Shown here one piece after another: positions 8,464 through 14,988 of a stretch of DNA of 19,344 bases. Each line of letters begins with the position of its first letter. The stretch's first letter is position 1. Source of the stretch: Flavobacteriaceae bacterium (GTDB lineage Bacteria > Bacteroidota > Bacteroidia > Flavobacteriales > Flavobacteriaceae); assembly GCA_023700885.1 (NCBI GenBank), contig JAMPYA010000021.1, forward strand, positions 1 through 19,344, in the 5' to 3' direction. The notes beneath the pieces are model-generated. The model was not told the origin of the DNA. It did not search any database and saw nothing but the letters and a program-made list of their open reading frames with translations. The position numbers and the translations under genes are program-made.

Positions 8464-9585
8464 TTATTTTTTATCTTTTACCTTTATTTTAATCTTCATT
8501 TTTTTTAAAATTGGCTCAATGTCTAATATTGGTGGCATGGTATCTCCCAATAAAAAGCCCCATGGTTTTAAAGATTCTATATGATCACATATGAGTTTTA
8601 CAATTGCTAAAAGCGGAATTGAAAGAAACATACCAGAAACACCCCACAAGGCATTTCCAGCAAAAACCACAAGTATTGCAAAAAGTGCATTGATTTTTAC
8701 TTTTGAGGAAACTATTAACGGAACAATAATATTATTATCAATTAACTGAATTAAATAATAAAGTGCCAAAACATAAAAGGCAAACATGGGTGTTGATTTG
8801 GTGGCTAATGCAACCGCCATTGGTAAAGCAACAGCAACGAGTCCTCCAATATATGGTATAACGTTTAGCAATGCCCCAAGAATACCAAGCAATATTGCAT
8901 ATTCTATTCCGAGTACTAAGAGTGCAGTAATATTAAGTATGGCTACAATTACAGCTTCAATCAAAAGTCCGGCAAGATAGCTTTGAATAACCGACTTAAT
9001 CTCTAAAATAATTTTACTAATCCTATCTTGATCGCTATTTCCAAATACCCTGTGAATAAATTCAATTAATAATTTGTTATAAAATAAAAAGAGAAATACA
9101 TATACAGGAATCAATAGCAAGGTTACAATCCAACCCCCTAAAGCATAGAGCGTTTGTCCAACTTGAGCATTGCTCATGCTGAGCATTTCCGTTTTGGCAT
9201 TGGTTGTCCATCTATTTACCTTCCACCGGCTGAGATCGAAATACTGTGAAATCCATTTACTAGTTTGGTTAAGCATCAATTCAAACTTATCTACCAATAT
9301 GGGCCAAGATTCAGTAAATTGAGCAAGTTGTCTAAAAATTAGTACTGCAAGTGCAGCAGTAATTATAAAAGTAAGCACTAAAGTTAAAATGATAGCAATT
9401 ACTCTATTTATCCGTATTCTTACTAGAATGTTGACTACTGGATGAAGTAAAACAGCAATCATTACCGAAAAAATAAGTGGCACAAGTATCTCTTGCATAA
9501 TTGAAAGCGTAGCTATAAGTACATATAATCCAATTAAAACAATAAATGCCTTTGCATAACTTGGAAATTTAAGTAGTGTATCCAT
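8464..9585 (-). CDS. AI-2E family (TqsA/PerM-like) membrane permease
   Basis: This 373-residue integral membrane protein matches the AI-2E transporter superfamily in length and pattern. Two N-terminal membrane segments are at about 10-60, a third at about 60-85, and an extended soluble segment at about 85-145 (LAQFTESWPILVDKFE...). The C-terminal half is hydrophobic and includes YLAGLLIEAVIVAILN, GALLNVIPYIGGLVAVALP and LIDNNIIVPLIVSSKVK, the conserved P-Y-I-G-G and D-N-x-x-x-P blocks of the family. Family members export autoinducer-2 or act as Na+/H+ antiporters under salt or alkaline stress, so the substrate is not predictable. The gene is 48 nt downstream of the 127-aa gene, which is 8 nt downstream of the holin-like gene, so the three probably form one operon. 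No copy of the shared operator precedes this group. The C-terminus is lysine-rich. Confidence 0.88.
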   Translation of the reverse strand: MDTLLKFPSYAKAFIVLIGLYVLIATLSIMQEILVPLIFSVMIAVLLHPVVNILVRIRINRVIAIILTLVLTFIITAALAVLIFRQLAQFTESWPILVDKFELMLNQTSKWISQYFDLSRWKVNRWTTNAKTEMLSMSNAQVGQTLYALGGWIVTLLLIPVYVFLFLFYNKLLIEFIHRVFGNSDQDRISKIILEIKSVIQSYLAGLLIEAVIVAILNITALLVLGIEYAILLGILGALLNVIPYIGGLVAVALPMAVALATKSTPMFAFYVLALYYLIQLIDNNIIVPLIVSSKVKINALFAILVVFAGNALWGVSGMFLSIPLLAIVKLICDHIESLKPWGFLLGDTMPPILDIEPILKKMKIKIKVKDKK

Positions 9586-9633
9586 TATAATTTAAATAAA
9601 ACTAATTGGTTCGTTTTTGATTGATATAGCTAT

Positions 9634-10017
9634 TTATTGAGGCTTTTTACTACTGATTATTTTTAAAAATCCATTTAACAATAATTTAATAACTACCGGA
9701 TTATGGGCAACTGCGTTTTTAACACTAAACATAACTACACTGCCTACTAGTTTTTTTAGAGGGCTATTTGCAACCGTTTCAAATAGTATTTTAGAGAGAT
9801 AACCTGCCGTTAAACCAACGGAAGAGTTAATGATATTTTCTTTAATTTCTTGCGATTCAGAAGCTTGCTTGAAAATATTTTTTATGATATTAATGGGCTT
9901 AAGGCTTTCATAAGTAAGATAAAATTGTTCTTTCAATAATTTTGCTTCGATAGTCTGCTTACTTTCTAACTGCAAAATAATTCTATTGAGGTCATTCTCT
10001 GAATATATCTTTTCCAT
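9634..10017 (-). CDS. Hypothetical protein (127 aa) between holin-like and AI-2E genes
   Basis: I do not recognise a named family. The first half is charged and helical (ENDLNRIILQLESKQTIEAKLLKEQF). The second half is more hydrophobic, with a glycine-containing helix SSVGLTAGYLSKILFETV at about 65-82 and a further hydrophobic stretch near 88-120. It could be a peripheral or weakly inserted membrane protein. There is no signal peptide. The gene lies 8 nt downstream of the holin-like gene and 48 nt upstream of the AI-2E gene, so co-transcription is likely and a joint membrane function is plausible. Confidence 0.7.
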   Translation of the reverse strand: MEKIYSENDLNRIILQLESKQTIEAKLLKEQFYLTYESLKPINIIKNIFKQASESQEIKENIINSSVGLTAGYLSKILFETVANSPLKKLVGSVVMFSVKNAVAHNPVVIKLLLNGFLKIISSKKPQ

Positions 10018-10025
10018 ACAACAAC

Positions 10026-10367
10026 TTATTGAAGTGCTTGTTTGATAATTAAATTACTGATAGGCTTTTTAATCCAATGATGAAGAAAAAAATGTAATAG
10101 GAAACCTGCAACAAGGTAAAATGCAGCTACAATGAAAAATCCGTAATACAATTTACCAAGTAGTTCTCCCAGCAAAAGTGCAATTCCGATATTAAAAACC
10201 AATGTAAACAAGGTAAGCATCAAAATAACAGCCAATCGTGATACCAATGAAGGTACTACTATAATGGTTGCTTTTAATAATTTGAGTTTAGAAAGTTCAT
10301 AGGTTGTTTTACCATATACTTCAACTTTCTCAAATAATGATTCTATTAGCCTTTCTTGATTATACAT
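10026..10367 (-). CDS. Phage-holin-superfamily III-like membrane protein (113 aa)
   Basis: The protein has an N-terminal amphipathic segment (about 1-30), then a long hydrophobic region at about 32-68, and a second pair of membrane helices at about 72-95 ending HFFLHHWIKKPISNLIIKQAL. This shape, and the LSKLKLLKA motif before the first helix, fit the putative Actinobacteriophage holin III / DUF1469 group. Chromosomal members are usually not phage genes and occur beside YtxH-type stress genes. It is the first gene of a probable three-gene unit with the 127-aa and AI-2E genes. A TAAGTTTG match to the -7 consensus (10457-10450) could serve it, but the shared operator is absent. Read-through from the YtxH gene 169 nt upstream is also possible. 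Confidence 0.72.
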   Translation of the reverse strand: MYNQERLIESLFEKVEVYGKTTYELSKLKLLKATIIVVPSLVSRLAVILMLTLFTLVFNIGIALLLGELLGKLYYGFFIVAAFYLVAGFLLHFFLHHWIKKPISNLIIKQALQ

Positions 10368-10536
10368 ATTTTTAATTTTTAAAAAATTATTAATTAAGAA
10401 AAAAAGGGCTTAAAAAGGGTTTCGACTTACTAAATCAATTTAGCTAATACAAACTTAAATATATTGCCATAAAATTGACGGAATATACGGAGCTAATCTA
10501 TCTTTCTAAACACCCTTTACTTTTTAATATTCATTA

Positions 10537-10824
10537 TTAATTTTTTGAATTAACCTCAGCGGTAGCCATTGCTTCCAACTCTTCAGCTTTGTTTTTAGCT
10601 TTTACAACCAAATTAGAAGCTTCTTCTTTTACATTTTCAAATTGCTCTGTAATATTCTCTACAAATTCTTGAAATTTTTCTTTTAAGTCTTCGGTGTAAT
10701 CATCACCTTTTTTAACGATTTTTTTTCGTGTGTTAGCTCCTTTATCAGGTGCAAATAAAATACCCAATGCAGCTCCAACGGCTACTCCTGCTAATACGCC
10801 TAATAAAATTTTACCAGTTCCCAT
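10537..10824 (-). CDS. YtxH-domain protein (general stress type), 95 aa
   Basis: YtxH/GvpP-like proteins have one N-terminal glycine-rich membrane helix and a long charged helical tail; the founding member is a general stress protein of Bacillus subtilis. Here the helix GKILLGVLAGVAVGAALGILFAPDKG covers about 4-29, with the characteristic FAPDKG exit motif followed by TRKKIVKKG. Residues 40-90 are a charged, coiled-coil-prone tail. The molecular function of the family is unknown. It has its own composite promoter (copy 3) 28 nt upstream of the start codon. A second YtxH-like protein is encoded at 13432-13686. Confidence 0.88.
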   Translation of the reverse strand: MGTGKILLGVLAGVAVGAALGILFAPDKGANTRKKIVKKGDDYTEDLKEKFQEFVENITEQFENVKEEASNLVVKAKNKAEELEAMATAEVNSKN

Positions 10825-10852
10825 AAATTAAGTGTTATTTAATTAATAAATA

Positions 10853-10916
10853 CAAAGTTGGCTTGATCTATATCGATTTGTATTACACAATTTTGAGAAA
10901 GAGTTACATTATTCAC
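10853..10916 (-). promoter_or_regulatory. Composite promoter copy 3 (YtxH gene)
   Basis: Minus-strand order: GTGAAT at 10916-10911, A, ATGTAAC, then AAATT and TGTAAT at 10887-10882, 21 nt, and CAACTTTG at 10860-10853. The YtxH start codon is 28 nt downstream, the shortest leader among the eight copies. Confidence 0.85.
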
Positions 10917-11007
10917 ACCTTATTTATCAAAAAAATATTATTAGAAATGATTAGAAATATTCTTAAAGCTTGATGTTTTTTATTGTAAAAAATATAATGA
11001 ATAACAT

Positions 11008-11439
11008 TTAAAGATAATCAGCAAAGTGTTTTTCCATTATTTCATTCAATATTTTAACCGATAATGGTTTGTTTTTAAAATCGGCAACATCTAAAATTGA
11101 CGCAGCTCTTGTTCTATCATCCGGATTGGAAGAAGTGGTGAGCATTACAATAATTGTTTTATCTTTATGTTTTGCTTTCAAATCTTGATAAACTTCTAAA
11201 AATTCCCAACCATCCATTACCGGCATATTGATGTCTAATAAAATTAATACTGGTTTAGGATGAATAATAATATCTTCATTATCAACCCTATTATAGGTAA
11301 TGTATTCAATGGCCTCTTTACCGTTTAAAGTAATTTCTATATGATTTGTTAAGCTGGCTTTTTCAATAATGATTTCATTATAAAAGTTAGTTCCTTCATC
11401 ATCATCAACTAACAAAATACAGTTGAGTTTATTTTTCAT
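11008..11439 (-). CDS. Receiver-only response regulator (CheY/Rcp1-like), 143 aa
   Basis: The whole protein is one receiver domain with no output domain. The acidic pocket D12-D14 (LLVDDDEG), phosphoacceptor D69 (LILLDINMP), T101/T102 (IVMLTTS) and K124 (FKNKP) are all present, so phosphorylation should be possible. The extended loop before D69 (RVDNEDIIIHPKP) is typical of the Rcp1-type receivers paired with bacteriophytochrome-like or PAS kinases. It would relay phosphate or bind a partner protein rather than DNA. The gene lies 178 nt downstream of the histidine kinase on the same strand, which makes the kinase the obvious partner. No composite operator precedes it. Confidence 0.9.
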   Translation of the reverse strand: MKNKLNCILLVDDDEGTNFYNEIIIEKASLTNHIEITLNGKEAIEYITYNRVDNEDIIIHPKPVLILLDINMPVMDGWEFLEVYQDLKAKHKDKTIIVMLTTSSNPDDRTRAASILDVADFKNKPLSVKILNEIMEKHFADYL

Positions 11440-11617
11440 ATGTGAATATTTATTTGTTTAGTTCGACAAGCTCACTATAAATTTTAATTGTCATATGGAA
11501 TACGCCTGTTTGATTAAAATATTTTCATCAAAGTTTACTTCACAAAATTTTATTTGTTTTAGAGTTCAGTGATTGCTTCGCAATTGTGTTTTTGCAAACA
11601 TGGCTATTTCATGATAT

Positions 11618-13249
11618 TTAAATATTAGGAATTGTGAATTTAAAAATACTACCATTATCAAGTTCTGATTTTATCCAAATTGCTCCATTGTGTAACTCTA
11701 CTATTTTTTTGCAATGAGCTAAACCAATACCAACACCATCATATTCATTTCGATTGTGTAAGCGTTTGAAGATTGTAAAAATTTTATCCTGATCTTTAAC
11801 TGCAATTCCAATACCATTGTCTTGTACAGAAAAAAGCCAATCATTTTTTTCTTTTATAACAGAAATAATGATTTCTGAGCCCCCATCTCTCTTTCTAAAT
11901 TTTATTGAATTGCTGATTAAATTTTGAAATAATTGTCTTAATTCTGTTACGTAAGCATTTAATTTTGGTAAATTATGTACTTTTATTTTGGTATTACTTT
12001 CTTTTATAGAAACGGTTAGATCTTCAAGTACCTCATCGATGATTTGGTTACAGTCAACCCAAGTTAATTTTCTATCCTTTCCAATTCGTGCATAATCTAA
12101 CAATCCTTTAACCAACTCTTGCATCCGTTCGGATGATTTAGCAATAAAATTGAGATATTTATCGGCTTTTTGGTCAATTTTACCAGTATATTCAAGCTGA
12201 ATAAGTTCTGTAAAACTAATTAAGGTGCGTAAAGGCTCTTGAAGATCGTGTGAAGCTATGTATGTAAACTGTTCTAACTCCTTGTTTTGGATATGCAGTT
12301 TCTTATTTTGATAGGTAATTTCCTCGTTCGCAACAATTAACTCGGCGGCGCGCTTTTCTTTTTCTCTATTTTGAAAGATGAGTTCTTTATTGGCTATAAT
12401 TAACTCTGCTGCGCGCTTTTCTTTTTCTTCATTTTGATATGCGAGCTCTTTGTTAGCTATGATTAACTCGGCGGCGCGTTTTTCTTTTTCTTTGTTTTGA
12501 AAAGACAATTCTTTATTGGCAATAATTAATTCTGCAGCACGTTTTTCTTTTTCATTATTTTGAAAAGTCAATTCTTTGTTGGCAATGATTAACTCAGCGG
12601 CGCGCTTTTCTTTTTCTTCATTTTGATAAGCCAACTCTTTGTTGGCAATGATTAACTCAGCGGCGCGTTTTTCTTTTTCATTATTTTGAAAAGTCAATTC
12701 TTTGTTGGCAATGATTAACTCAGCGGCGCGTTTTTCTTTTTCATTATTTTGAAAAGTCAATTCTTTGTTAGCAATGATTAACTCAGCGGCGCGCTTTTCT
12801 TTTTCTTCATTTTGATAAGCCAACTCTTTGTTGGCAATGATTAACTCAGCGGCGCGTTTTTCTTTTTCGTCATTTTGATAAGCCAACTCTTTGTTAATAA
12901 TAGACAACTCTGCAGCTCGCATCTCCTTTTCTTTATTTTGAAAGGACAATTCTTTATGGGCAATGATTAACTCAGCGGCGTGTTTTTCTTTTTCGTCATT
13001 TTGATAGGCTAACTCTTTGTTAATAATAGACAACTCTGCAGCTCGCATCTCCTTTTCTTTATTTTGAAAGGACAATTCTTTATGGGCAATAATTCGCTCG
13101 ACATCATGTTTCTGTTTGTCCTTCATTTGAGTAGCAAGCTCTCCATTTGCAATGAAAAGCTTTGCCATCAGTATTTCTTTTTCTTTGTAATGAGCAAGAA
13201 ATTTAGCATCCTTATTGGTTAAACCCTTTGAATTAATTTTTTTTTCCAT
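11618..13249 (-). CDS. Cytoplasmic histidine kinase with fourteen 21-residue coiled-coil repeats
   Basis: The 543-residue protein has no signal peptide or membrane segment. Residues 32-325 are fourteen tandem 21-residue units of the type KEKRAAELIIANKEL, nearly all helical and heptad-compatible (21 = 3 heptads). The HisKA domain follows, with the H-box YIASHDLQEPLRTL and phospho-accepting H334. The HATPase_c domain is complete: N-box around N443/N447, G1 DNGIGI at 477-482, G2 GVGIGLA at 505-511. No PAS, GAF or other sensor domain is visible, so input must come through the coiled coil or a partner. Blocks resembling this repeat occur singly or a few times before HisKA in many Bacteroidota kinases; a run of fourteen is long. 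The CsbD-lipoprotein-DUF5670-YtxH genes lie upstream on the same strand and the receiver protein downstream. Confidence 0.9.
   Translation of the reverse strand: MEKKINSKGLTNKDAKFLAHYKEKEILMAKLFIANGELATQMKDKQKHDVERIIAHKELSFQNKEKEMRAAELSIINKELAYQNDEKEKHAAELIIAHKELSFQNKEKEMRAAELSIINKELAYQNDEKEKRAAELIIANKELAYQNEEKEKRAAELIIANKELTFQNNEKEKRAAELIIANKELTFQNNEKEKRAAELIIANKELAYQNEEKEKRAAELIIANKELTFQNNEKEKRAAELIIANKELSFQNKEKEKRAAELIIANKELAYQNEEKEKRAAELIIANKELIFQNREKEKRAAELIVANEEITYQNKKLHIQNKELEQFTYIASHDLQEPLRTLISFTELIQLEYTGKIDQKADKYLNFIAKSSERMQELVKGLLDYARIGKDRKLTWVDCNQIIDEVLEDLTVSIKESNTKIKVHNLPKLNAYVTELRQLFQNLISNSIKFRKRDGGSEIIISVIKEKNDWLFSVQDNGIGIAVKDQDKIFTIFKRLHNRNEYDGVGIGLAHCKKIVELHNGAIWIKSELDNGSIFKFTIPNI
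12275..13156 (-). repeat. Fourteen tandem 63-bp in-frame repeats within the histidine kinase gene
   Basis: Each 63-bp unit encodes 21 residues. The twelve central units (12338-13093) are highly similar and several are almost identical at the DNA level; the two end units are degenerate. Units 2-3 and 4-5 form a 126-bp higher-order duplication, sharing features (HKELSFQ, MRAAELSIINKEL) not found in the others. Copy number probably varies through slippage or recombination, and all such changes would keep the reading frame. Confidence 0.93.
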
Positions 13250-13431
13250 ATTCTCGTTGCAAACAATTATTAAAAAAATAATTGATTTTTAAAATAGATA
13301 TTAGACATTTTATAGGAACTAATTGTTTATCATATTTTTTAACTCCTATCTATCAACATCGATTTAATTATTACCAATTCCCTTTTTAAAATAATTTTTA
13401 TCTTCTTAGCGTTCGCTTTTTAGCCCTTATT

Positions 13432-13686
13432 TTAACTTCTCCAAAGTTGAGGATCATTTTCTATCAACTCTATTTCAGTTATTGTTTCAGCGTCTTTACA
13501 GATTTCTGATATAAAATCGTTTAATTTTTCTCTAGCTGTATCTCTAATTTTCAATGACTTTTTAATAATTTTTTTTTGGGTTTTACTGCCCTTTCTGGGT
13601 GCTAAAATAATTCCGATTACACCGCCAATTGCAGCACCCGCTAACAAGGCACCAATTATTTTTCCATTGTTATTTGATACTTCCAT
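13432..13686 (-). CDS. Second YtxH-like protein (84 aa)
   Basis: A glycine-rich membrane helix, GKIIGALLAGAAIGGVIGIILAPRKG (about 8-33), with an APRKG exit motif and a basic TQKKIIKKS segment, matches the YtxH family. The tail is shorter and more acidic than in the 10537-10824 paralogue and ends ELIENDPQLWRS. It follows the DUF5670 gene by 35 nt, so it is probably the fourth gene of the unit that begins with CsbD. Function is unknown beyond the family's association with general stress. Confidence 0.82.
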   Translation of the reverse strand: MEVSNNNGKIIGALLAGAAIGGVIGIILAPRKGSKTQKKIIKKSLKIRDTAREKLNDFISEICKDAETITEIELIENDPQLWRS

Positions 13687-13721
13687 TTTTAATATTTTAG
13701 ATTTTTTAGTCCTGAATCATT

Positions 13722-13877
13722 TTAAAAAATTTTTCTTCCTTGAATAATTCTCAGAATTATTGAAATAACTGCTATTACTAATAAGATATGTATGAGTCCA
13801 CCAAGATTATATCCTAAAAATCCGATTGCCCAAAGAATCACTAAAATGATTGCTATTGTATACAGTAAATTTCCCAT
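13722..13877 (-). CDS. DUF5670 (lmo0937-like) small membrane protein, 51 aa
   Basis: An ATG at 13877 opens a 51-codon frame ending in TAA at 13724-13722. The product begins MGNLLYTIAIILVILWAIGF and continues with GGLIHILLVIAVISII: two short hydrophobic helices separated by a G-Y-N-x-G-G turn and ending in a basic tail (QGRKIF). This is the signature of the lmo0937/DUF5670 family of tiny membrane proteins often found beside CsbD and YtxH genes. It is easily missed because of its length. Gaps are 42 nt from the upstream lipoprotein gene and 35 nt to the downstream YtxH gene, supporting one transcript. Function is unknown. Confidence 0.85.
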   Translation of the reverse strand: MGNLLYTIAIILVILWAIGFLGYNLGGLIHILLVIAVISIILRIIQGRKIF

Positions 13878-13919
13878 AACTTTTGATTTTAAATGGTTAA
13901 TTATTATTGCGTTTATTGA

Positions 13920-14354
13920 TTATTTTGTGCTAAAAAAATTGACAAATGCTGTTCCCAGCTCATCCATATCTTTACTAAATTCTGCTTTAAATAGTTCCCA
14001 TTGCTCTTTACTTTCAGCTTTATAGCCATCTATTCTCTTTTTTAAATCACTGTTTTTTTGTTCTAAAGCAATAATTTTCTTTTGATAAGCAATTTGAGCA
14101 TCTATTTTTTCATCTGCTATTCTCGCTTTAAATTCAGCTATACTTTTGTCATTAGCTGCAATTTTATCTGCCGTTTCTTTTCGGTAGTTTTCAACATCAG
14201 CCAAATATTCTTGGTTGGCTTTGTTTAAATTTTCATGGGCTTTTAGCACATTTTTTTCTGCATTATCTACCTTTTCAGAAGAGGTATTACAACTTATTAA
14301 GGTTGCTCCTATTACAAATATGCAAGCAGTTAATCTTAAAATTGATTTTCTCAT
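13920..14354 (-). CDS. Coiled-coil lipoprotein, sll1863-type stress protein (144 aa)
   Basis: The signal peptide ends in a lipobox, LISC, placing the acylated cysteine at residue 22. The rest is almost entirely a charged, heptad-rich helix (NAEKNVLKAHENLNKANQE onward to IDGYKAESKEQWELFKAEF), closing with DMDELGTAFVNFF. This layout resembles Bacteroidota proteins named sll1863-family stress response proteins; I recall the family by pattern and cannot confirm it with a search. It should be anchored to the outer or inner membrane facing the periplasm. It lies 54 nt downstream of CsbD and 42 nt upstream of the DUF5670 gene, in the unit led by composite promoter 4. Confidence 0.75.
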   Translation of the reverse strand: MRKSILRLTACIFVIGATLISCNTSSEKVDNAEKNVLKAHENLNKANQEYLADVENYRKETADKIAANDKSIAEFKARIADEKIDAQIAYQKKIIALEQKNSDLKKRIDGYKAESKEQWELFKAEFSKDMDELGTAFVNFFSTK

Positions 14355-14408
14355 AATGAATGATTATAATTAGTTGTTATTAATGATTTTTAGAAAGTAC
14401 TATACTAT

Positions 14409-14597
14409 TTATAATGAAGCAATAAGCTTTTGTATTTCTTCTTTTGTTTTACCGAGTCTAATCTGGAGTCTGCCTAACATTTCGTCTTGTTTGCCTTCTA
14501 TTAGCAACAAATCGCTGTCTGTGAGTATGGCAAATTTTTGTTTAAGTTTCCCTTTTGTCTCATTCCAGTTTCCTTTTAATTCAGTTAAATTTTTCAT
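14409..14597 (-). CDS. CsbD-family stress protein (62 aa)
   Basis: CsbD-like proteins are small, hydrophilic, helical proteins; Bacillus CsbD belongs to the sigma-B general stress regulon, and the molecular role is unknown. The core MKNLTELKGNWNETKGKLKQ is the classic opening (LKGxWxExKGKxKQ), followed by LTDSDLLLIEGKQDEMLGRLQ and a KTKEEIQKLI end. A longer in-frame start exists at 14648, but it lies upstream of the predicted transcription start: the -7 box of composite promoter 4 covers 14645-14638. I therefore choose the ATG at 14597, which also gives the normal family length. It is the first gene of a probable four-gene unit with the coiled-coil lipoprotein, DUF5670 and YtxH genes. Confidence 0.9.
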   Translation of the reverse strand: MKNLTELKGNWNETKGKLKQKFAILTDSDLLLIEGKQDEMLGRLQIRLGKTKEEIQKLIASL

Positions 14598-14637
14598 TGT
14601 TTTTTTAAACTTTTGTGGTGAAATCATTTTCACAAAC

Positions 14638-14701
14638 CAAAAGTGCATCTCTTTCAGATATTATGTGTTACACAACTTTAATTATAAGTTACATCATTCA
14701 C
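14638..14701 (-). promoter_or_regulatory. Composite promoter copy 4 (CsbD unit)
   Basis: Minus-strand order: GTGAAT at 14701-14696, G, ATGTAAC, then AAGTT and TGTAAC at 14672-14667, 21 nt, and CACTTTTG at 14645-14638. It contains both the perfect TGTAAC direct repeat (21-bp offset) and the perfect AACTT-N7-AAGTT dyad. The chosen start codon is 40 nt downstream. Confidence 0.87.
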
Positions 14702-14735
14702 ACATTCAATAATTTTACTTTCTGAATTAAACTAA

Positions 14736-14957
14736 CTAATTATCTGTTTTTTTATCAAGAATAAGCAGTACAATACCACCAACAATTAAAATTAAACCAA
14801 TAACAGGAGACCATTGTATGGGATGATTTTTTTCCTGGTTGATTTCGATTAGACCTATATCAACTACTTTTTCTGTAGTTACAAAATTGAATCCGGTATA
14901 ACTCATCATCACAATTCCGAGTATAATTATCACAATTCCAAAACTTTTTGTTTTCAT
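14736..14957 (-). CDS. Two-helix membrane protein of unknown function (73 aa)
   Basis: Two hydrophobic segments are visible: SFGIVIIILGIVMMSYTGF at about 5-23 and VIGLILIVGGIVLLIL at about 52-67. A 28-residue polar loop separates them (VTTEKVVDIGLIEINQEKN), and a short charged tail follows. Small proteins with this two-helix layout are common in Bacteroidota stress clusters, but I cannot assign a named family. Its start is 31 nt downstream of the DUF6600 gene stop, with no promoter-like element between, so the two probably share composite promoter 5. Confidence 0.75.
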   Translation of the reverse strand: MKTKSFGIVIIILGIVMMSYTGFNFVTTEKVVDIGLIEINQEKNHPIQWSPVIGLILIVGGIVLLILDKKTDN

Positions 14958-14988
14958 ATAATTAATTTTAAAATGTATTTTATAGCTT

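Noticed and set aside
8424..8466. Imperfect inverted repeat at the end of the AI-2E gene as a terminator
   Set aside because: The stem has a bulge and overlaps the stop codon, and no T-run follows on the minus strand.
10026..10367. Prophage remnant suggested by the holin-like protein
   Set aside because: No integrase, terminase, capsid, tail or lysin gene is present, and this family is often chromosomal.
10450..10457. TAAGTTTG as a ninth member of the promoter set (holin gene)
   Set aside because: The -7 match is there, but no RTTACA complement lies at the 21-nt spacing and no ATTCAC further out, so it is at most an ordinary promoter.
11438..11447. ATGTGAAT-like string beside the response regulator start
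   Set aside because: It is in the wrong orientation for that gene, overlaps the start codon, and none of the other composite elements occur at the required spacing.
11572..11584. ATTGC-TTC-GCAAT hairpin between kinase and response regulator as a terminator
   Set aside because: On the minus strand, where both genes lie, no T-tract follows the stem.
12275..13156. Regularly spaced repeats that could suggest a CRISPR array
   Set aside because: The 63-bp units are contiguous, in frame, and encode a coiled coil inside a complete kinase gene; there are no unique spacers and no cas genes.
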